NCBI GenBank assembly: GCA_944386565.1
Contig: CALXBO010000005.1
Span: forward strand, 29,531-93,530
From: an uncultured Ruthenibacterium sp.
Lineage (GTDB): Bacteria; Bacillota; Clostridia; Oscillospirales; Ruminococcaceae
DNA: 64,000 nucleotides
Direction: 5' to 3'
Position 1 is the first letter of the stretch; every line of letters begins with the position of its first letter. Under the pieces are notes generated by a model. That model had not been told where the DNA came from. It was given only the letters and a program-made list of their open reading frames with translations, and searched no databases. Positions 51,201 through 59,723 of the stretch are shown here, one piece after another. The position numbers were made by a program, and so were the translations under genes.

Positions 51201-52190
51201 TTATTTCCAGCCGAGTGCCCGGCTGACGCGGTAGTGGATGTAGCGGAACACATCCGCGGCGAGCCACAGCTCGATGAGCACGTAGTTCGGGAGGTTTCTG
51301 AACCGGAATTTCGGCTTTTTGATCTTCGGCATCGCGGCGAAGGCCTCCTTCGCGCCCTTGATGTACGGCGTCCAGAAGCCGCGCAGGCCGAAGACGAGGA
51401 TCTTGAGCAGATACCCCGGCACGAGGAACGGCAGGTTGAGAATGAACATCAGAAGCGGCATGTTCTTGTACGGCAGAAGGATGCTGTTGCGCCCGGACTG
51501 CACGCTCTTGAACTCGTTGTAGCGCACCGCGCCCGTCGTCGCGCCGCAGATGTGGTAGCACTTCGCGTCCGCGCACAGAACGTTCTTGTACCCGAGGCTG
51601 TTCGCGCGCCACGAGATGTCCACGTCCTCGAAGTAGGCGAAGAACAGCTCGTCGAACAGGCCGATCTCGTCGAGGATGCTCTTGCGGTACAAACTCGCGC
51701 CGCCGCACGCGGAGAAGATGCGGCCGGATTTGGTGTACCGGCTCGCGCGCATGCCGTCGCCGCGCTTGCACGCCCAGCCGAAGAGCGTGACGTAGTCGCC
51801 CGCGTCGTCGCACAGCTCGCGCTCGAAGTGGCGGATCATCAGGCTCTGCACGGCGAAGATCTTTTTGTCGGTCTCGGCCATGGCGATGAGCTGTTCCAGC
51901 CAGTCGGGCTCGGCGAACGCGTCGTTGTTGAACAGCACGACGTACTCGCCCCTCGCGAGCCGGATGCCCTGATTGACGGCGGCGGAAAAACCGGTGTTAT
52001 GATCGTTCTTCACAAGCGTGTACCGCTCGCGCCCGACGTAGCTCTCCGCGATGGCAAGGCTCTCGTCGGTGGAGCCGTTGTCGACGATGATGAGCTCAAA
52101 GTCCTGCTCGGTCTGCGCCCAGACGGACTCGATGGAATCGCGCAGCCAGCCCGCGCCGTTCAGATTTGGGATGACAATGGTCGCTTTCAT
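51201..52190 (-). CDS. Family 2 glycosyltransferase
   Basis: A 329-residue GT2 enzyme. The nucleotide-sugar site is PNLNGAGWL...DNGSTDES; the DxD-like metal motif is FNNDAF; the acceptor-side ED motif is FFAYFEDVDISW. This rhamnosyltransferase-like group builds cell-wall or exopolysaccharides. The C terminus has hydrophobic and basic stretches for membrane association. GGGAGGG precedes ATG 52190. No other polysaccharide genes adjoin it. Confidence 0.92.
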   Translation of the reverse strand: MKATIVIPNLNGAGWLRDSIESVWAQTEQDFELIIVDNGSTDESLAIAESYVGRERYTLVKNDHNTGFSAAVNQGIRLARGEYVVLFNNDAFAEPDWLEQLIAMAETDKKIFAVQSLMIRHFERELCDDAGDYVTLFGWACKRGDGMRASRYTKSGRIFSACGGASLYRKSILDEIGLFDELFFAYFEDVDISWRANSLGYKNVLCADAKCYHICGATTGAVRYNEFKSVQSGRNSILLPYKNMPLLMFILNLPFLVPGYLLKILVFGLRGFWTPYIKGAKEAFAAMPKIKKPKFRFRNLPNYVLIELWLAADVFRYIHYRVSRALGWK

Positions 52191-52261
52191 GTGCGCCCTC
52201 CCGGGAAATGTGGTATAGTGAGATAGCAGTATCAGTATATCACATTCACGGAGGTCACGCT

Positions 52262-53044
52262 ATGTTTGATTTGCACGCGGCGCAGCTTTTTCTTCTCGAT
52301 ATGGACGGCACGTTCTACCTCGGCGACGAGCTGTTGCCGGGCGCTGCGGAATTCCTCGACTTCTGCCGCGAAACGGGGCGGAAATTCACGTTTCTGACGA
52401 ACAACTCGTCCCGCTCGAAGGCGGACTATCTCGAAAAACTCGCGCGGCTGGGCATTTCCGTCACCGAGCGCGAGATGTACACCTCGGGCGACGCGACGCT
52501 GGCGTATCTCGCACAGCACGGCTTTTCCCGCGAGCTGCTGCTCATCGGCACGCCGAGCCTTGAGGCACAGTTCGCCGCGGCCGGGTACGAGACGGCAGCG
52601 AAGGCCCCCGCCGCCGTCGTGCTGGGGTTCGACACGACCATCACGTACGAAAAGCTCACGCGCCTGTGCGACGCGGTGCGCGCGGGGCTGCCGTACATCG
52701 CGACGCACCCGGACTTCAACTGCCCCGTGCCCGGCGGCTTCATCCCGGACATCGGCGCGGTGATCGCGTTCGTGAAGGCGTCCACGGGCCGCGAGCCGGA
52801 CGCGGTGATCGGCAAACCGAACGGCTACATCGCCCGCGCGGCGGCCGCGTCGTTCGGCGTGCCGCTGGAAAAGACCTGCATGGTGGGCGACCGGCTGTAC
52901 ACCGACATCGCGCTCGGCGCGTGCGGGTGCGGCACGGCGCTCGTGCTGTGCGGCGAATCGAGCCTGGACGACCTCGCCGCGAGCGGCCTTTCGCCGGACG
53001 TCGTGTGCGAAAATCTCGCGGAACTGCGCGAGAAAATCGGATGA
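52262..53044 (+). CDS. HAD-IIA family phosphatase (NagD/AraL-like)
   Basis: A 260-residue HAD phosphatase. Motif I LLDMDGTFYLGDELLPGA, motif II LTNNSSRSK, motif III IGKPNGYI and motif IV VGDRLYTDIALG, with the C2B cap between II and III. It probably dephosphorylates sugar phosphates or nucleotides. ACGGAGG precedes ATG 52262. It ends ten bases from the convergent DGQHR gene. Confidence 0.93.
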   Translation: MFDLHAAQLFLLDMDGTFYLGDELLPGAAEFLDFCRETGRKFTFLTNNSSRSKADYLEKLARLGISVTEREMYTSGDATLAYLAQHGFSRELLLIGTPSLEAQFAAAGYETAAKAPAAVVLGFDTTITYEKLTRLCDAVRAGLPYIATHPDFNCPVPGGFIPDIGAVIAFVKASTGREPDAVIGKPNGYIARAAAASFGVPLEKTCMVGDRLYTDIALGACGCGTALVLCGESSLDDLAASGLSPDVVCENLAELREKIG

Positions 53045-53053
53045 TCCGCGCCG

Positions 53054-54145
53054 TCAGGCGAACGGATTGAACCCGCCGGTGTCGCGGCTGGTCAGATACT
53101 CCTTCAGCCTCTGTGCATCGTCAGTGGCCCGTTTGACGGTGGCGCCCTCGCCGCGGAAATCCAGCGCATTGTCAAACAGCGTCTGTTCCTCGGTCAGCCC
53201 CTTGCTGTCCTTCAGATTCCGGATCACGGAGAGAACGAACTCCTTGGTAAAACGGTTTTGCGAACTCACGGAGTATTCTATGAACGTCGGCAGAAGGAAC
53301 AGCACATACCGCAGGCCGCTGATCTTGGTCATCGTCTCCTTGCCGGGGTTTGCATACTCCAGACCGTGGTACGTCTCCCACGCTTTCAGATAGGTGCAGA
53401 TGGCGACGACCTGCTCCTTCTCGCTGCAAGGGACGCCGTTGATGGATACGCGGTCCAGCTTGGATTTGTCGATGATCCGCATCAGCTGGTTTGCCTTGTA
53501 CCCTTTGGTGATTTTTTCGGCGCTCATGATGATGCGGCCTCTCAGGGGGGACAGCGGGTTTTTATTCAGTTCGCTGACCAGCCGGTAACGCTTTTCGTCA
53601 TCAACATCGAGCATCCCCAACTTTTTTCTCAGATACATCAGCAGATTGCTGTTTACCGCTTTCTGTTTTTCATTTGTCACGGTGAACAGTTCCCGCCGCA
53701 GCTTCAGGGTCGGGGCCGTAAACAGAGAAAAGGGGATTTCGTACCGGATGCTGTTTTTCATTTTTTCACTGAGATATTTCGGCGCAAACGCAAACAGGCG
53801 GTGCTGGCCGTCGATGATGTCGATGCTGCACGCATAGCGCCGCAGCTCCTCCGGTGTTTCGGGGAACATGGCATAATACCAGTCTCCGCTGTCCTTCTGC
53901 ACCGTAATGGGGCTGTTTTTGCTGGTCCCGAGCATCACCGAAGCCGGAAGAAACCCTTTGTCCTTCTGCCCGACATACCGTGCGATTTCCCGCAGCCGCT
54001 TTCTCTCCAGCGGGCGCTGTGCTTGCTGGGTCCCCTCATTGTCGATACTCGGGTCTGCCATCTGCACCAGCAGCCGGGGGTCGTATTTCCCGATGAAGAA
54101 CCGTTTTCCGTGCTGTCTCACTTCCAGCAGCATCACTTTTTTCAT
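53054..54145 (-). CDS. DGQHR-domain protein (DndB-like), orphan
   Basis: A 363-residue DGQHR-domain protein; the defining motif is IDIIDGQHRLFAF (about residues 116-128), with later features of the family (RRELFTVTNEKQKAVNSNLL). Relatives include DndB, a regulator of DNA phosphorothioation, and proteins found in defence islands. No dnd or other defence gene is nearby, so it is an orphan. Codon use is less GC-biased than the neighbours, which suggests recent transfer. ATG 54145 is chosen: GGGAGAG stands before it and the predicted start of transcription (near 54331) excludes the far upstream ATG 54346. A 185-base leader precedes it. Confidence 0.8.
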   Translation of the reverse strand: MKKVMLLEVRQHGKRFFIGKYDPRLLVQMADPSIDNEGTQQAQRPLERKRLREIARYVGQKDKGFLPASVMLGTSKNSPITVQKDSGDWYYAMFPETPEELRRYACSIDIIDGQHRLFAFAPKYLSEKMKNSIRYEIPFSLFTAPTLKLRRELFTVTNEKQKAVNSNLLMYLRKKLGMLDVDDEKRYRLVSELNKNPLSPLRGRIIMSAEKITKGYKANQLMRIIDKSKLDRVSINGVPCSEKEQVVAICTYLKAWETYHGLEYANPGKETMTKISGLRYVLFLLPTFIEYSVSSQNRFTKEFVLSVIRNLKDSKGLTEEQTLFDNALDFRGEGATVKRATDDAQRLKEYLTSRDTGGFNPFA

Positions 54146-54337
54146 TGTTCCACTCTCCCGACAAACAGAAGTTCCCGGACGGCCGGCGCCGCTCCCTGGC
54201 TTTTTTCGTTCGCAGCACTGCGGGCACAGTGCCCGGCAATTGTTCTCGAACGCGGCGCCGACGTAACCGCGGGGAACGATGGAGCCGATCCGGCATTTGC
54301 CGTCCGGCCCGCGCAAACACCGGATGATTTCATTTGA

Positions 54338-54366
54338 ATTATACACTGAAACGAAATTTATGTAAA
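54338..54366 (-). promoter_or_regulatory. Promoter of the DGQHR gene
   Basis: Minus-strand TTTACA (54361-54366), 17 bases, TATAAT (54338-54343), in an AT-rich island. Confidence 0.7.
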
Positions 54367-54462
54367 TGAATTAGATCTAAATGCATATCGCTATAAAACA
54401 TCGTATCTTCGCAGTAAATGCCTGATTCCACGCAGCGTAGAACCGTTTCTTCGGCGCGTGTC

Positions 54463-54492
54463 TTGCCTTTTGGGCGGCACGCGGCGTATACT
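54463..54492 (+). promoter_or_regulatory. Promoter of the tandem XRE genes
   Basis: TTGCCT (54463-54468), 18 bases, TATACT (54487-54492), then AAGGAGGG (54501-54508) before ATG 54516. Confidence 0.6.
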
Positions 54493-54515
54493 GGAGCCCA
54501 AAGGAGGGCGATCCC

Positions 54516-55889
54516 ATGACCGACACCGAACGCACCGGTGTGTTTCTCGCACAGAAAAGAAAGGAAAAGGGGCTGACGCAGCTCGAGCTCGCACAGGCGC
54601 TCAGCGTGACGAACCGCGCCGTCTCGAAGTGGGAGACGGGCGCGGGCCTGCCCGACGCGGACGTTCTCCCCGCGCTGGCAGCGGCGCTCGGCACGACGGC
54701 GGACGCGATTCTGCGCGGCGAGGAGCCGCGGCGCGCCGGGGAGAGCCCCGCGCTGTGGGCGTTCGAAGCCGCGGACACGGCGGGCGAGCTGCGCGAGGGC
54801 GCGGCGGCGCTGCCGCAGACGGGCGCGATCGGGCGGTGCATCGCCGCAGCGGCGGCACTGGCGCTGTGGGCGGCGTCGCTCGTGTTTCTGCTGGGCGCGG
54901 GCGGATCGGCGTCGGTCTCGGCGGTGTGCTTCGGCGCGGCGCTTGCATTGGCCGACGCGTGGTTTCTCGGCGTTCTGCCCTCTGCGGCGGCCTCCCGCAT
55001 CCTGCGGCGGCGGACGATGACACTGGCGGTGCACCCGGACGGTTTTGTGCTCACTTCGGGCGGGGCGCGCGTGCGCTTCGGGCCGGGCGCGCTGCGCGGC
55101 GTGCGGCGTACGCGGCGGTGTCTTGTGTTTGACTTCGGCGCGCAGAAAGTGTGCGTGCGCCGCCTTTCTCCGGAGGATGAGACGGCATTTCTGCGCCGGC
55201 TCGCGCCGGACGTTCCGGTGAGGGACGTATCCGGGCGGGCAAAGCGCGCGGCGGCGGCCGTCGTGTGCGCGGCTTTGCTCGTGTTCGGCACGGCGGTGCT
55301 GACGCGCGCGGCGGGCGTGTCGGTCTCCGTCTCCCCGTCGGGAAAGGTGCTCGTGCTGCGCGTCGCACCCGGCTCGGGCGAGGGCGCGTGGTACCGCGGC
55401 GTGCGGCGGTATCCCCTCGCGTGGCCCGTTGACACGGGCGAACCCGTGCGCTGCGAATGGCTGACGGGCGACGCGTGCGCCGTGACGTACACGTCGCGCG
55501 AGGACAGGCTGCTGCACCAGTCGGTGGCGACGTTCGGCACGCGCGGCAGCGGCATCTCCTGGTACGACGTGCGCTCCGCGCTCGCGGCGGACTGGGCGTC
55601 GGACGACGGCGAGACGCGCCTGTGGCAGGACGGCGGCGCATTCTGCATCCAGTACGCCGGGCGGGTGTACCGCTTTGACATGGCGGACTGCGTGCCCTTC
55701 GGCGATCTCGCGGTGGTGGCCTGTTCGGACGGCGTGCCGCAGTTCACCGCCGTGCTGGGCGAGGATTTCGTCTTTGCCGGCGAGGACAGCGGCGGCGCGG
55801 GAGGCGGCGGGAGCATCGTATTGTGCCCTGTGACGGACGAGGCCGGAATGGCCGTGACATTATATGATAAGGAGGTGGCGGCGCCGTGA
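54516..55889 (+). CDS. Membrane-bound XRE regulator with outside sensor domain (copy 1)
   Basis: A 457-residue protein. Residues 8-66 are an XRE helix-turn-helix (LTQLELAQALSVTNRAVSKW). Three TM helices follow at about 107-128, 133-153 and 243-263; the loop 165-230 between the second and third looks like a YcxB/PH-type cytoplasmic domain. Residues 264-457 would be outside and are beta-rich, of no known family. It therefore joins DNA binding and extracytoplasmic sensing in one chain. It overlaps a paralogue by four bases. Target genes are unknown. Confidence 0.8.
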   Translation: MTDTERTGVFLAQKRKEKGLTQLELAQALSVTNRAVSKWETGAGLPDADVLPALAAALGTTADAILRGEEPRRAGESPALWAFEAADTAGELREGAAALPQTGAIGRCIAAAAALALWAASLVFLLGAGGSASVSAVCFGAALALADAWFLGVLPSAAASRILRRRTMTLAVHPDGFVLTSGGARVRFGPGALRGVRRTRRCLVFDFGAQKVCVRRLSPEDETAFLRRLAPDVPVRDVSGRAKRAAAAVVCAALLVFGTAVLTRAAGVSVSVSPSGKVLVLRVAPGSGEGAWYRGVRRYPLAWPVDTGEPVRCEWLTGDACAVTYTSREDRLLHQSVATFGTRGSGISWYDVRSALAADWASDDGETRLWQDGGAFCIQYAGRVYRFDMADCVPFGDLAVVACSDGVPQFTAVLGEDFVFAGEDSGGAGGGGSIVLCPVTDEAGMAVTLYDKEVAAP

Positions 55890-57469
55890 CGGACGCCCGG
55901 AAGACAGGCGCATTCATCGCGCGCAAACGGAAAGAGGCGGGGCTGACGCAGCTCGAACTCGCGGAGATGCTCGGCGTGACAAACCGCGCCGTCTCGAAGT
56001 GGGAAACCGGCGCGGGGCTGCCGGACACGGCGCTTCTGACGCGCCTTGCGGACGCGCTTGCGACGACGGCCGACGCGCTGCTCGCGGGCGGCGAGACGGA
56101 GACTGCACCGTGCGGGCCCGCCGCAATGGAGATGACGGCGCTGCGCACCCCGGACGCGCTGGCGCAGACGGCGCGCGCGGCGCAGCGGCCGTGGGTGCGG
56201 CCGGTCAAACTGCTCATCGCGGCGCTGGCGGCGTTCTTCGTGCCGCTCTCGCCCGTTCTGTTCGACGGTGCGGCGCGCGTGGCGTTCACGCTCGTGTTCG
56301 CCGCGGAGGCCGTGCTGCTCGTCGCGGACGCGGCTTTGGCGCGCAAGACGGCGCGGCAGCTGCGCCGCGCCTGCGAGGGAGATTTTTCGCCCGCGTCGAT
56401 CCACGTGACGGACACGGCGTGCGAATTCGTGCGCGGCGGCGCGCAGACGCACATGGAGCACGCCGCCCTGCGGGAGATCTGGACGGCGCGCGGCGGCTGC
56501 GTGCTCATCTGGACGGGACGCGCGGCCTTTGTGCCGGACTCGGACGCGGCGGCCGTGGAACACCTGCGTGAGCACGCGCCCGCGGCGCGGGAGAGAAAGC
56601 TGTCCCGCCCGCGCGGGATGCTGATTCTCGGCACAGTCTTGTGCGCGGCGGCGCTGGCGGCGGGCGCGGTGCTCGCGGGGGCGCTTGAGACCGCCGAACT
56701 TCTGGCGGACGCGCTGCGGCCGTACGAGACGGTGCAGAGCGCGCCGGGCGCAGAGGAGAACGCAGAGGAAGCGCCGCGCTTTTCGGGCGCGGGCGGGCAG
56801 CAGTACGCCGTGACGGCGGACGGCGTGTGGTTCACATCCGACGGCGGGCAGACGATGGTGAAGTGCCCCGAGGAGGGCGACGTGCTGGCGGCGCAGGCGT
56901 CGGGCGGCGTGTACGCGGCGCTCGTCGAGCGCGAGGGCGCGGACTTCTGCACGCTCGCGGCAGCGGTGAGCACCGACGAGGGGCAGCACTGGGAGCGCAC
57001 GGAACTCGGCGATCTCATCCGTCCGGCGGACTGGACGCGGCTGGAATTTCTCTCGGAGGACTTCGGCTTCGCGGCCGCGGGCACGGTGTGGTCGATGGGC
57101 GGCGGCGAAGAGAAGGCCGCCTGGGCGACATACGACGGCGGCAGGACGTGGCAGGCGCTGCCGGAGCTGCCGATGCAGAACTCGACGCACACGCTGTGCG
57201 GGTTCCGGATGTGTGAGGACGGCGCGGCGGCGCTGTCGCTCGCAACGTCCGAAGACTCGGACTGGCCGCTCGTGTACGTGCTCGACGGCGGCGTGTGGAC
57301 TGAGGTGCAGCTGCCGTGGGAACGCAGCGGGCTGCCGTATCTGCACCGCGTGGAAACGCTCGAGCGCACGGACGCAGGCTTTTCTCTGACGCTGACGCAG
57401 CAGCCCTACGACACGGGCGAGGCGGTGTTCACCGCACCCGCCCTCTCCGGCCCGTGGAGCGCCGGATAA
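55886..57469 (+). CDS. Membrane-bound XRE regulator with Asp-box propeller sensor (copy 2)
   Basis: A 527-residue paralogue of the preceding protein: XRE domain (8-66; LTQLELAEMLGVTNRAVSKW), TM helices at about 107-127, 131-150 and 244-266, and a PH-like cytoplasmic loop. The outside part (about 270-527) contains BNR/Asp-box repeats (FTSDGGQTM, VSTDEGQHW, ATYDGGRTW), indicating a beta-propeller. GTG 55886 overlaps the first gene's stop (GTGA), with AAGGAGGT nine bases before. The HTH domains are nearly identical, so the pair may heterodimerise or share sites, while sensing different cues. Confidence 0.82.
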   Translation: MTDARKTGAFIARKRKEAGLTQLELAEMLGVTNRAVSKWETGAGLPDTALLTRLADALATTADALLAGGETETAPCGPAAMEMTALRTPDALAQTARAAQRPWVRPVKLLIAALAAFFVPLSPVLFDGAARVAFTLVFAAEAVLLVADAALARKTARQLRRACEGDFSPASIHVTDTACEFVRGGAQTHMEHAALREIWTARGGCVLIWTGRAAFVPDSDAAAVEHLREHAPAARERKLSRPRGMLILGTVLCAAALAAGAVLAGALETAELLADALRPYETVQSAPGAEENAEEAPRFSGAGGQQYAVTADGVWFTSDGGQTMVKCPEEGDVLAAQASGGVYAALVEREGADFCTLAAAVSTDEGQHWERTELGDLIRPADWTRLEFLSEDFGFAAAGTVWSMGGGEEKAAWATYDGGRTWQALPELPMQNSTHTLCGFRMCEDGAAALSLATSEDSDWPLVYVLDGGVWTEVQLPWERSGLPYLHRVETLERTDAGFSLTLTQQPYDTGEAVFTAPALSGPWSAG

Positions 57470-57486
57470 AAACAGCAGAACAGAAA

Positions 57487-57520
57487 ACAAGCGCCCGCAT
57501 CGGCTGATGCAGGCGCTTGT
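57487..57520. terminator. Bidirectional terminator
   Basis: ACAAGCGCC...GGCGCTTGT with inner GCATCGGCTGATGC stem, between convergent XRE and LacI genes. Confidence 0.8.
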
Positions 57521-57526
57521 TTGTTG

Positions 57527-58564
57527 TCAGGGATTCGGAGCCGCCACCGACTGTCTCACAACGAGCGATGTGGGCAGGTACAAATGCTGCGGTTTGCGGG
57601 ACGGGTCCTGAAGCATGTCGATGAGCAGCTGCGCAACGCGCCTGCCCATCTGCGCACGCGAAACGTCCACGGTGGTGAGCGGCGGCGTGCTGATCTCGCC
57701 CACACTGTGGTTGTTGTGCCCCATCACGGACAGATCCTCCGGAACGCGGATCTTCATCTCCGCCGCCGCGTGCAGCGCACCGATGGCGTACTGATCGTCG
57801 GTGCAGAAAATCGCCGTCGGACGGCGGCGCAGGCGGAGCATGTTCTTGACGGCGGCCACCGTATCGCTCAGTTCATACCCCACTTCGCAGATGATCGTGT
57901 GGTTGACGCGCAGCCCCGCTTCCGTGACGGCTTCCACATATCCGTCGTATTTGCAGCGTTCGACGGAGCGGATCAGCGGCGCGTGCACAAGGCCGATGTT
58001 CCGGTGGCCCTGTGCGAGGAGATATTTCACCGCCTCACGGGCGCTTTCCTTGGCATCGATGGAGACGAGATTGAACGGCGTGGTATCCGCATCGGGGAAG
58101 TCGGGCGGATAGCCGCTGAGGACAAAGGGCACATCCTCTTCGACGAGGCGGGCGATCAGCGGGTCGTTGACGAACGAACCGTGCACGATAACGCCCTGCA
58201 CGGCGCCCGAACGGACGAGCCGCATGCAGTGCTCCATCTCTTTGGTCTTATCCGTATCGGATGTCAGCACAACGGTGTAGTCGTACTCCGACAACACCTG
58301 CATAATTCCGTTGAGCAGCACAAGAAAGCTCTGGTTTGCGAACGCCTTTTCGATGACGCGCCCCATAACGATGGCGATGTTGCGGGAATTGCGCGATTCC
58401 AGACTTCTGGCGATGACGTTGGGAGTGTAATTCAGCGCCTTGACCGCTTTGAGCACACGTTTTTTGACGGCCGGGCTGACGTTTTCTGCCCCGTTCGTAA
58501 CTCTCGAGACCGTGGAAATGGACACTTTTGCCAACCGGGCAACGTCCTTGATCGTAGCAGGCAT
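57527..58564 (-). CDS. LacI-family transcriptional repressor
   Basis: A 345-residue LacI protein: helix-turn-helix plus hinge (TIKDVARLAKVSISTVSRVT, residues 4-23; RSLESRNSRNIAI) and a sugar-binding-protein-like effector domain with FCTDDQYAIGAL and the TTVDVSRAQMGRRVAQLL C-terminal segment. It is divergent from the aldolase-TctCBA operon, and AAACGTTT operator cores lie before both. It most likely represses that operon and itself; the inducer would be the transported acid or its product. Confidence 0.93.
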   Translation of the reverse strand: MPATIKDVARLAKVSISTVSRVTNGAENVSPAVKKRVLKAVKALNYTPNVIARSLESRNSRNIAIVMGRVIEKAFANQSFLVLLNGIMQVLSEYDYTVVLTSDTDKTKEMEHCMRLVRSGAVQGVIVHGSFVNDPLIARLVEEDVPFVLSGYPPDFPDADTTPFNLVSIDAKESAREAVKYLLAQGHRNIGLVHAPLIRSVERCKYDGYVEAVTEAGLRVNHTIICEVGYELSDTVAAVKNMLRLRRRPTAIFCTDDQYAIGALHAAAEMKIRVPEDLSVMGHNNHSVGEISTPPLTTVDVSRAQMGRRVAQLLIDMLQDPSRKPQHLYLPTSLVVRQSVAAPNP

Positions 58565-58902
58565 AGACAGCTCCTGTATGTTATGAAAACGTTTCTATAG
58601 ATCAAAAAAGCGGTTGTTTTCCCCTTTTCTCCTTTCATTATACCGTTTTTCATTCAAAAAGCAACGACTCACGCGTGCTCTATCTATAAAAATCAGCGCA
58701 TTTTCGTCGTCTATTTTGTACAAAATTACATTACAGAGATATTTTGAGAAAACAGAAGAAAATCAAAGAAAAACTGCATCTAATTTCTTAAAACGTCTGA
58801 ATTTAAGAATTTGAAAAAACGTTTTCACGAATTATCATGGGGCTGCAAACAAAACCGGGCGGACGCACGGCGTCGGGCCCAAGGAAAGGAACCTGAAAAG
58901 CC
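58565..58902. promoter_or_regulatory. Divergent control region of LacI gene and aldolase operon
   Basis: 338-bp AT-rich region without genes. Operator 1 (58583-58598, core AAACGTTT) lies about 20 bases before the LacI ATG. Operator 2 (58813-58826, GAAAAAACGTTTTC) overlaps TTGAAA (58811-58816), which with TATCAT (58833-58838) at 16 bases forms the aldolase promoter. Confidence 0.7.
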
Positions 58903-59685
58903 ATGATGCAGAAAAGCAGGATCAAGGAAAAATTCCGGCGCGGAGACGTTGTTTTGCAGGCCATGCTGCGCCTGCCTGAACCCGCCATCGCCGAGATCAT
59001 CGCCATGAGCGGCGTGGACTTCATCACGATCGACGGCGAGCACTTCGGCTTCAACGAAGAGACGCTTTTGAATCTGATCCGCGCGATCAACCTTCACGGC
59101 GTTGAATGCATGCTGCGCGTGCCGGAGCTGAATCCCTCGTACATTTCCAAAGTGATGGATTTCGGCCTGGCCGGCGTGCTTGTGCCTCACATCGAGACGT
59201 ACGACGAGGCCATGGCGGTCGTGAACGCCGTCAAGTTCGGGCCGGTCGGAGACCGCGGTTTCTGCCCCATCTCCCGCGCCAACCACTGGGGCATGACGAT
59301 GGCGCCCGATGAATATGCCGCTTTCGCCAACGAAAACACCGTGATCGGCCTGATGGTGGAAACCAAAAAGGGCATTGAAAACCTCGATGAGATCCTCACG
59401 ATTCCCGAGATCGACACCATCTCGATCGGACCGTCCGACCTGTCGAACTCCTACGGCTACCCCGGCCAGACAAAGCACCCCGTGGTAGTGGAAGCCATCC
59501 GGCAGGCGCAGGAGAAGATCATGGCGTCCGGCAAGTCGCTGTGCACGCTCGCCTATACGCCCGAAGCCGCCAAAGAAGCTCTCGATCGGGGGATTCATCA
59601 TCTGCACCTCGGCTCGGATCTTCAGATTCTGACCGGAACGTTCACCAAACTGCTTCATGATGTGAAGGGTCTGTACGACCAATAA
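58903..59685 (+). CDS. HpcH/HpaI-family aldolase (2-keto-3-deoxy acid aldolase)
   Basis: A 260-residue class II aldolase of the HpaI/GarL type. The metal site shows TIDGEHFGF (Glu/His region) and VLVPHIETYDEAM (Glu), with the catalytic histidine in DGEHFGF and an arginine-bearing MLRVPELN segment. Such enzymes split 2-keto-3-deoxy sugar acids, such as 2-keto-3-deoxyglucarate, to pyruvate (or a 2-keto acid) and an aldehyde. It is first in an operon with a carboxylate transporter and a 2-hydroxyacid dehydrogenase, which suits catabolism of an imported sugar acid. Exact substrate is inferred. Confidence 0.88.
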   Translation: MMQKSRIKEKFRRGDVVLQAMLRLPEPAIAEIIAMSGVDFITIDGEHFGFNEETLLNLIRAINLHGVECMLRVPELNPSYISKVMDFGLAGVLVPHIETYDEAMAVVNAVKFGPVGDRGFCPISRANHWGMTMAPDEYAAFANENTVIGLMVETKKGIENLDEILTIPEIDTISIGPSDLSNSYGYPGQTKHPVVVEAIRQAQEKIMASGKSLCTLAYTPEAAKEALDRGIHHLHLGSDLQILTGTFTKLLHDVKGLYDQ

Positions 59686-59723
59686 ATCACAGCCGATGAT
59701 TCACAACTGAAAGGGGTATCACG

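Noticed and set aside
54142..54333. 63-codon ORF ending in an ATGA overlap with the DGQHR gene
   Set aside because: Its ATG falls at the predicted transcription start with no ribosome binding site, and the peptide is Ala/Ser/Arg low complexity; not enough support for a gene.
53054..54346. ATG 54346 as the start of the DGQHR protein
   Set aside because: It lies upstream of the predicted transcription start (about 54331) and adjoins the -10; homology starts at 54145.
53054..54366. A complete phosphorothioation (dnd) defence system around the DGQHR gene
   Set aside because: No cysteine desulfurase, DndC/D/E or restriction genes in the 10 kb on either side.
54377..57490. Open frame of 1037 codons on the minus strand opposite the two XRE genes
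   Set aside because: Low-complexity Arg/Ala/Ser-rich translation typical of GC-rich antisense shadows; the plus strand carries clear XRE domains with ribosome binding sites.
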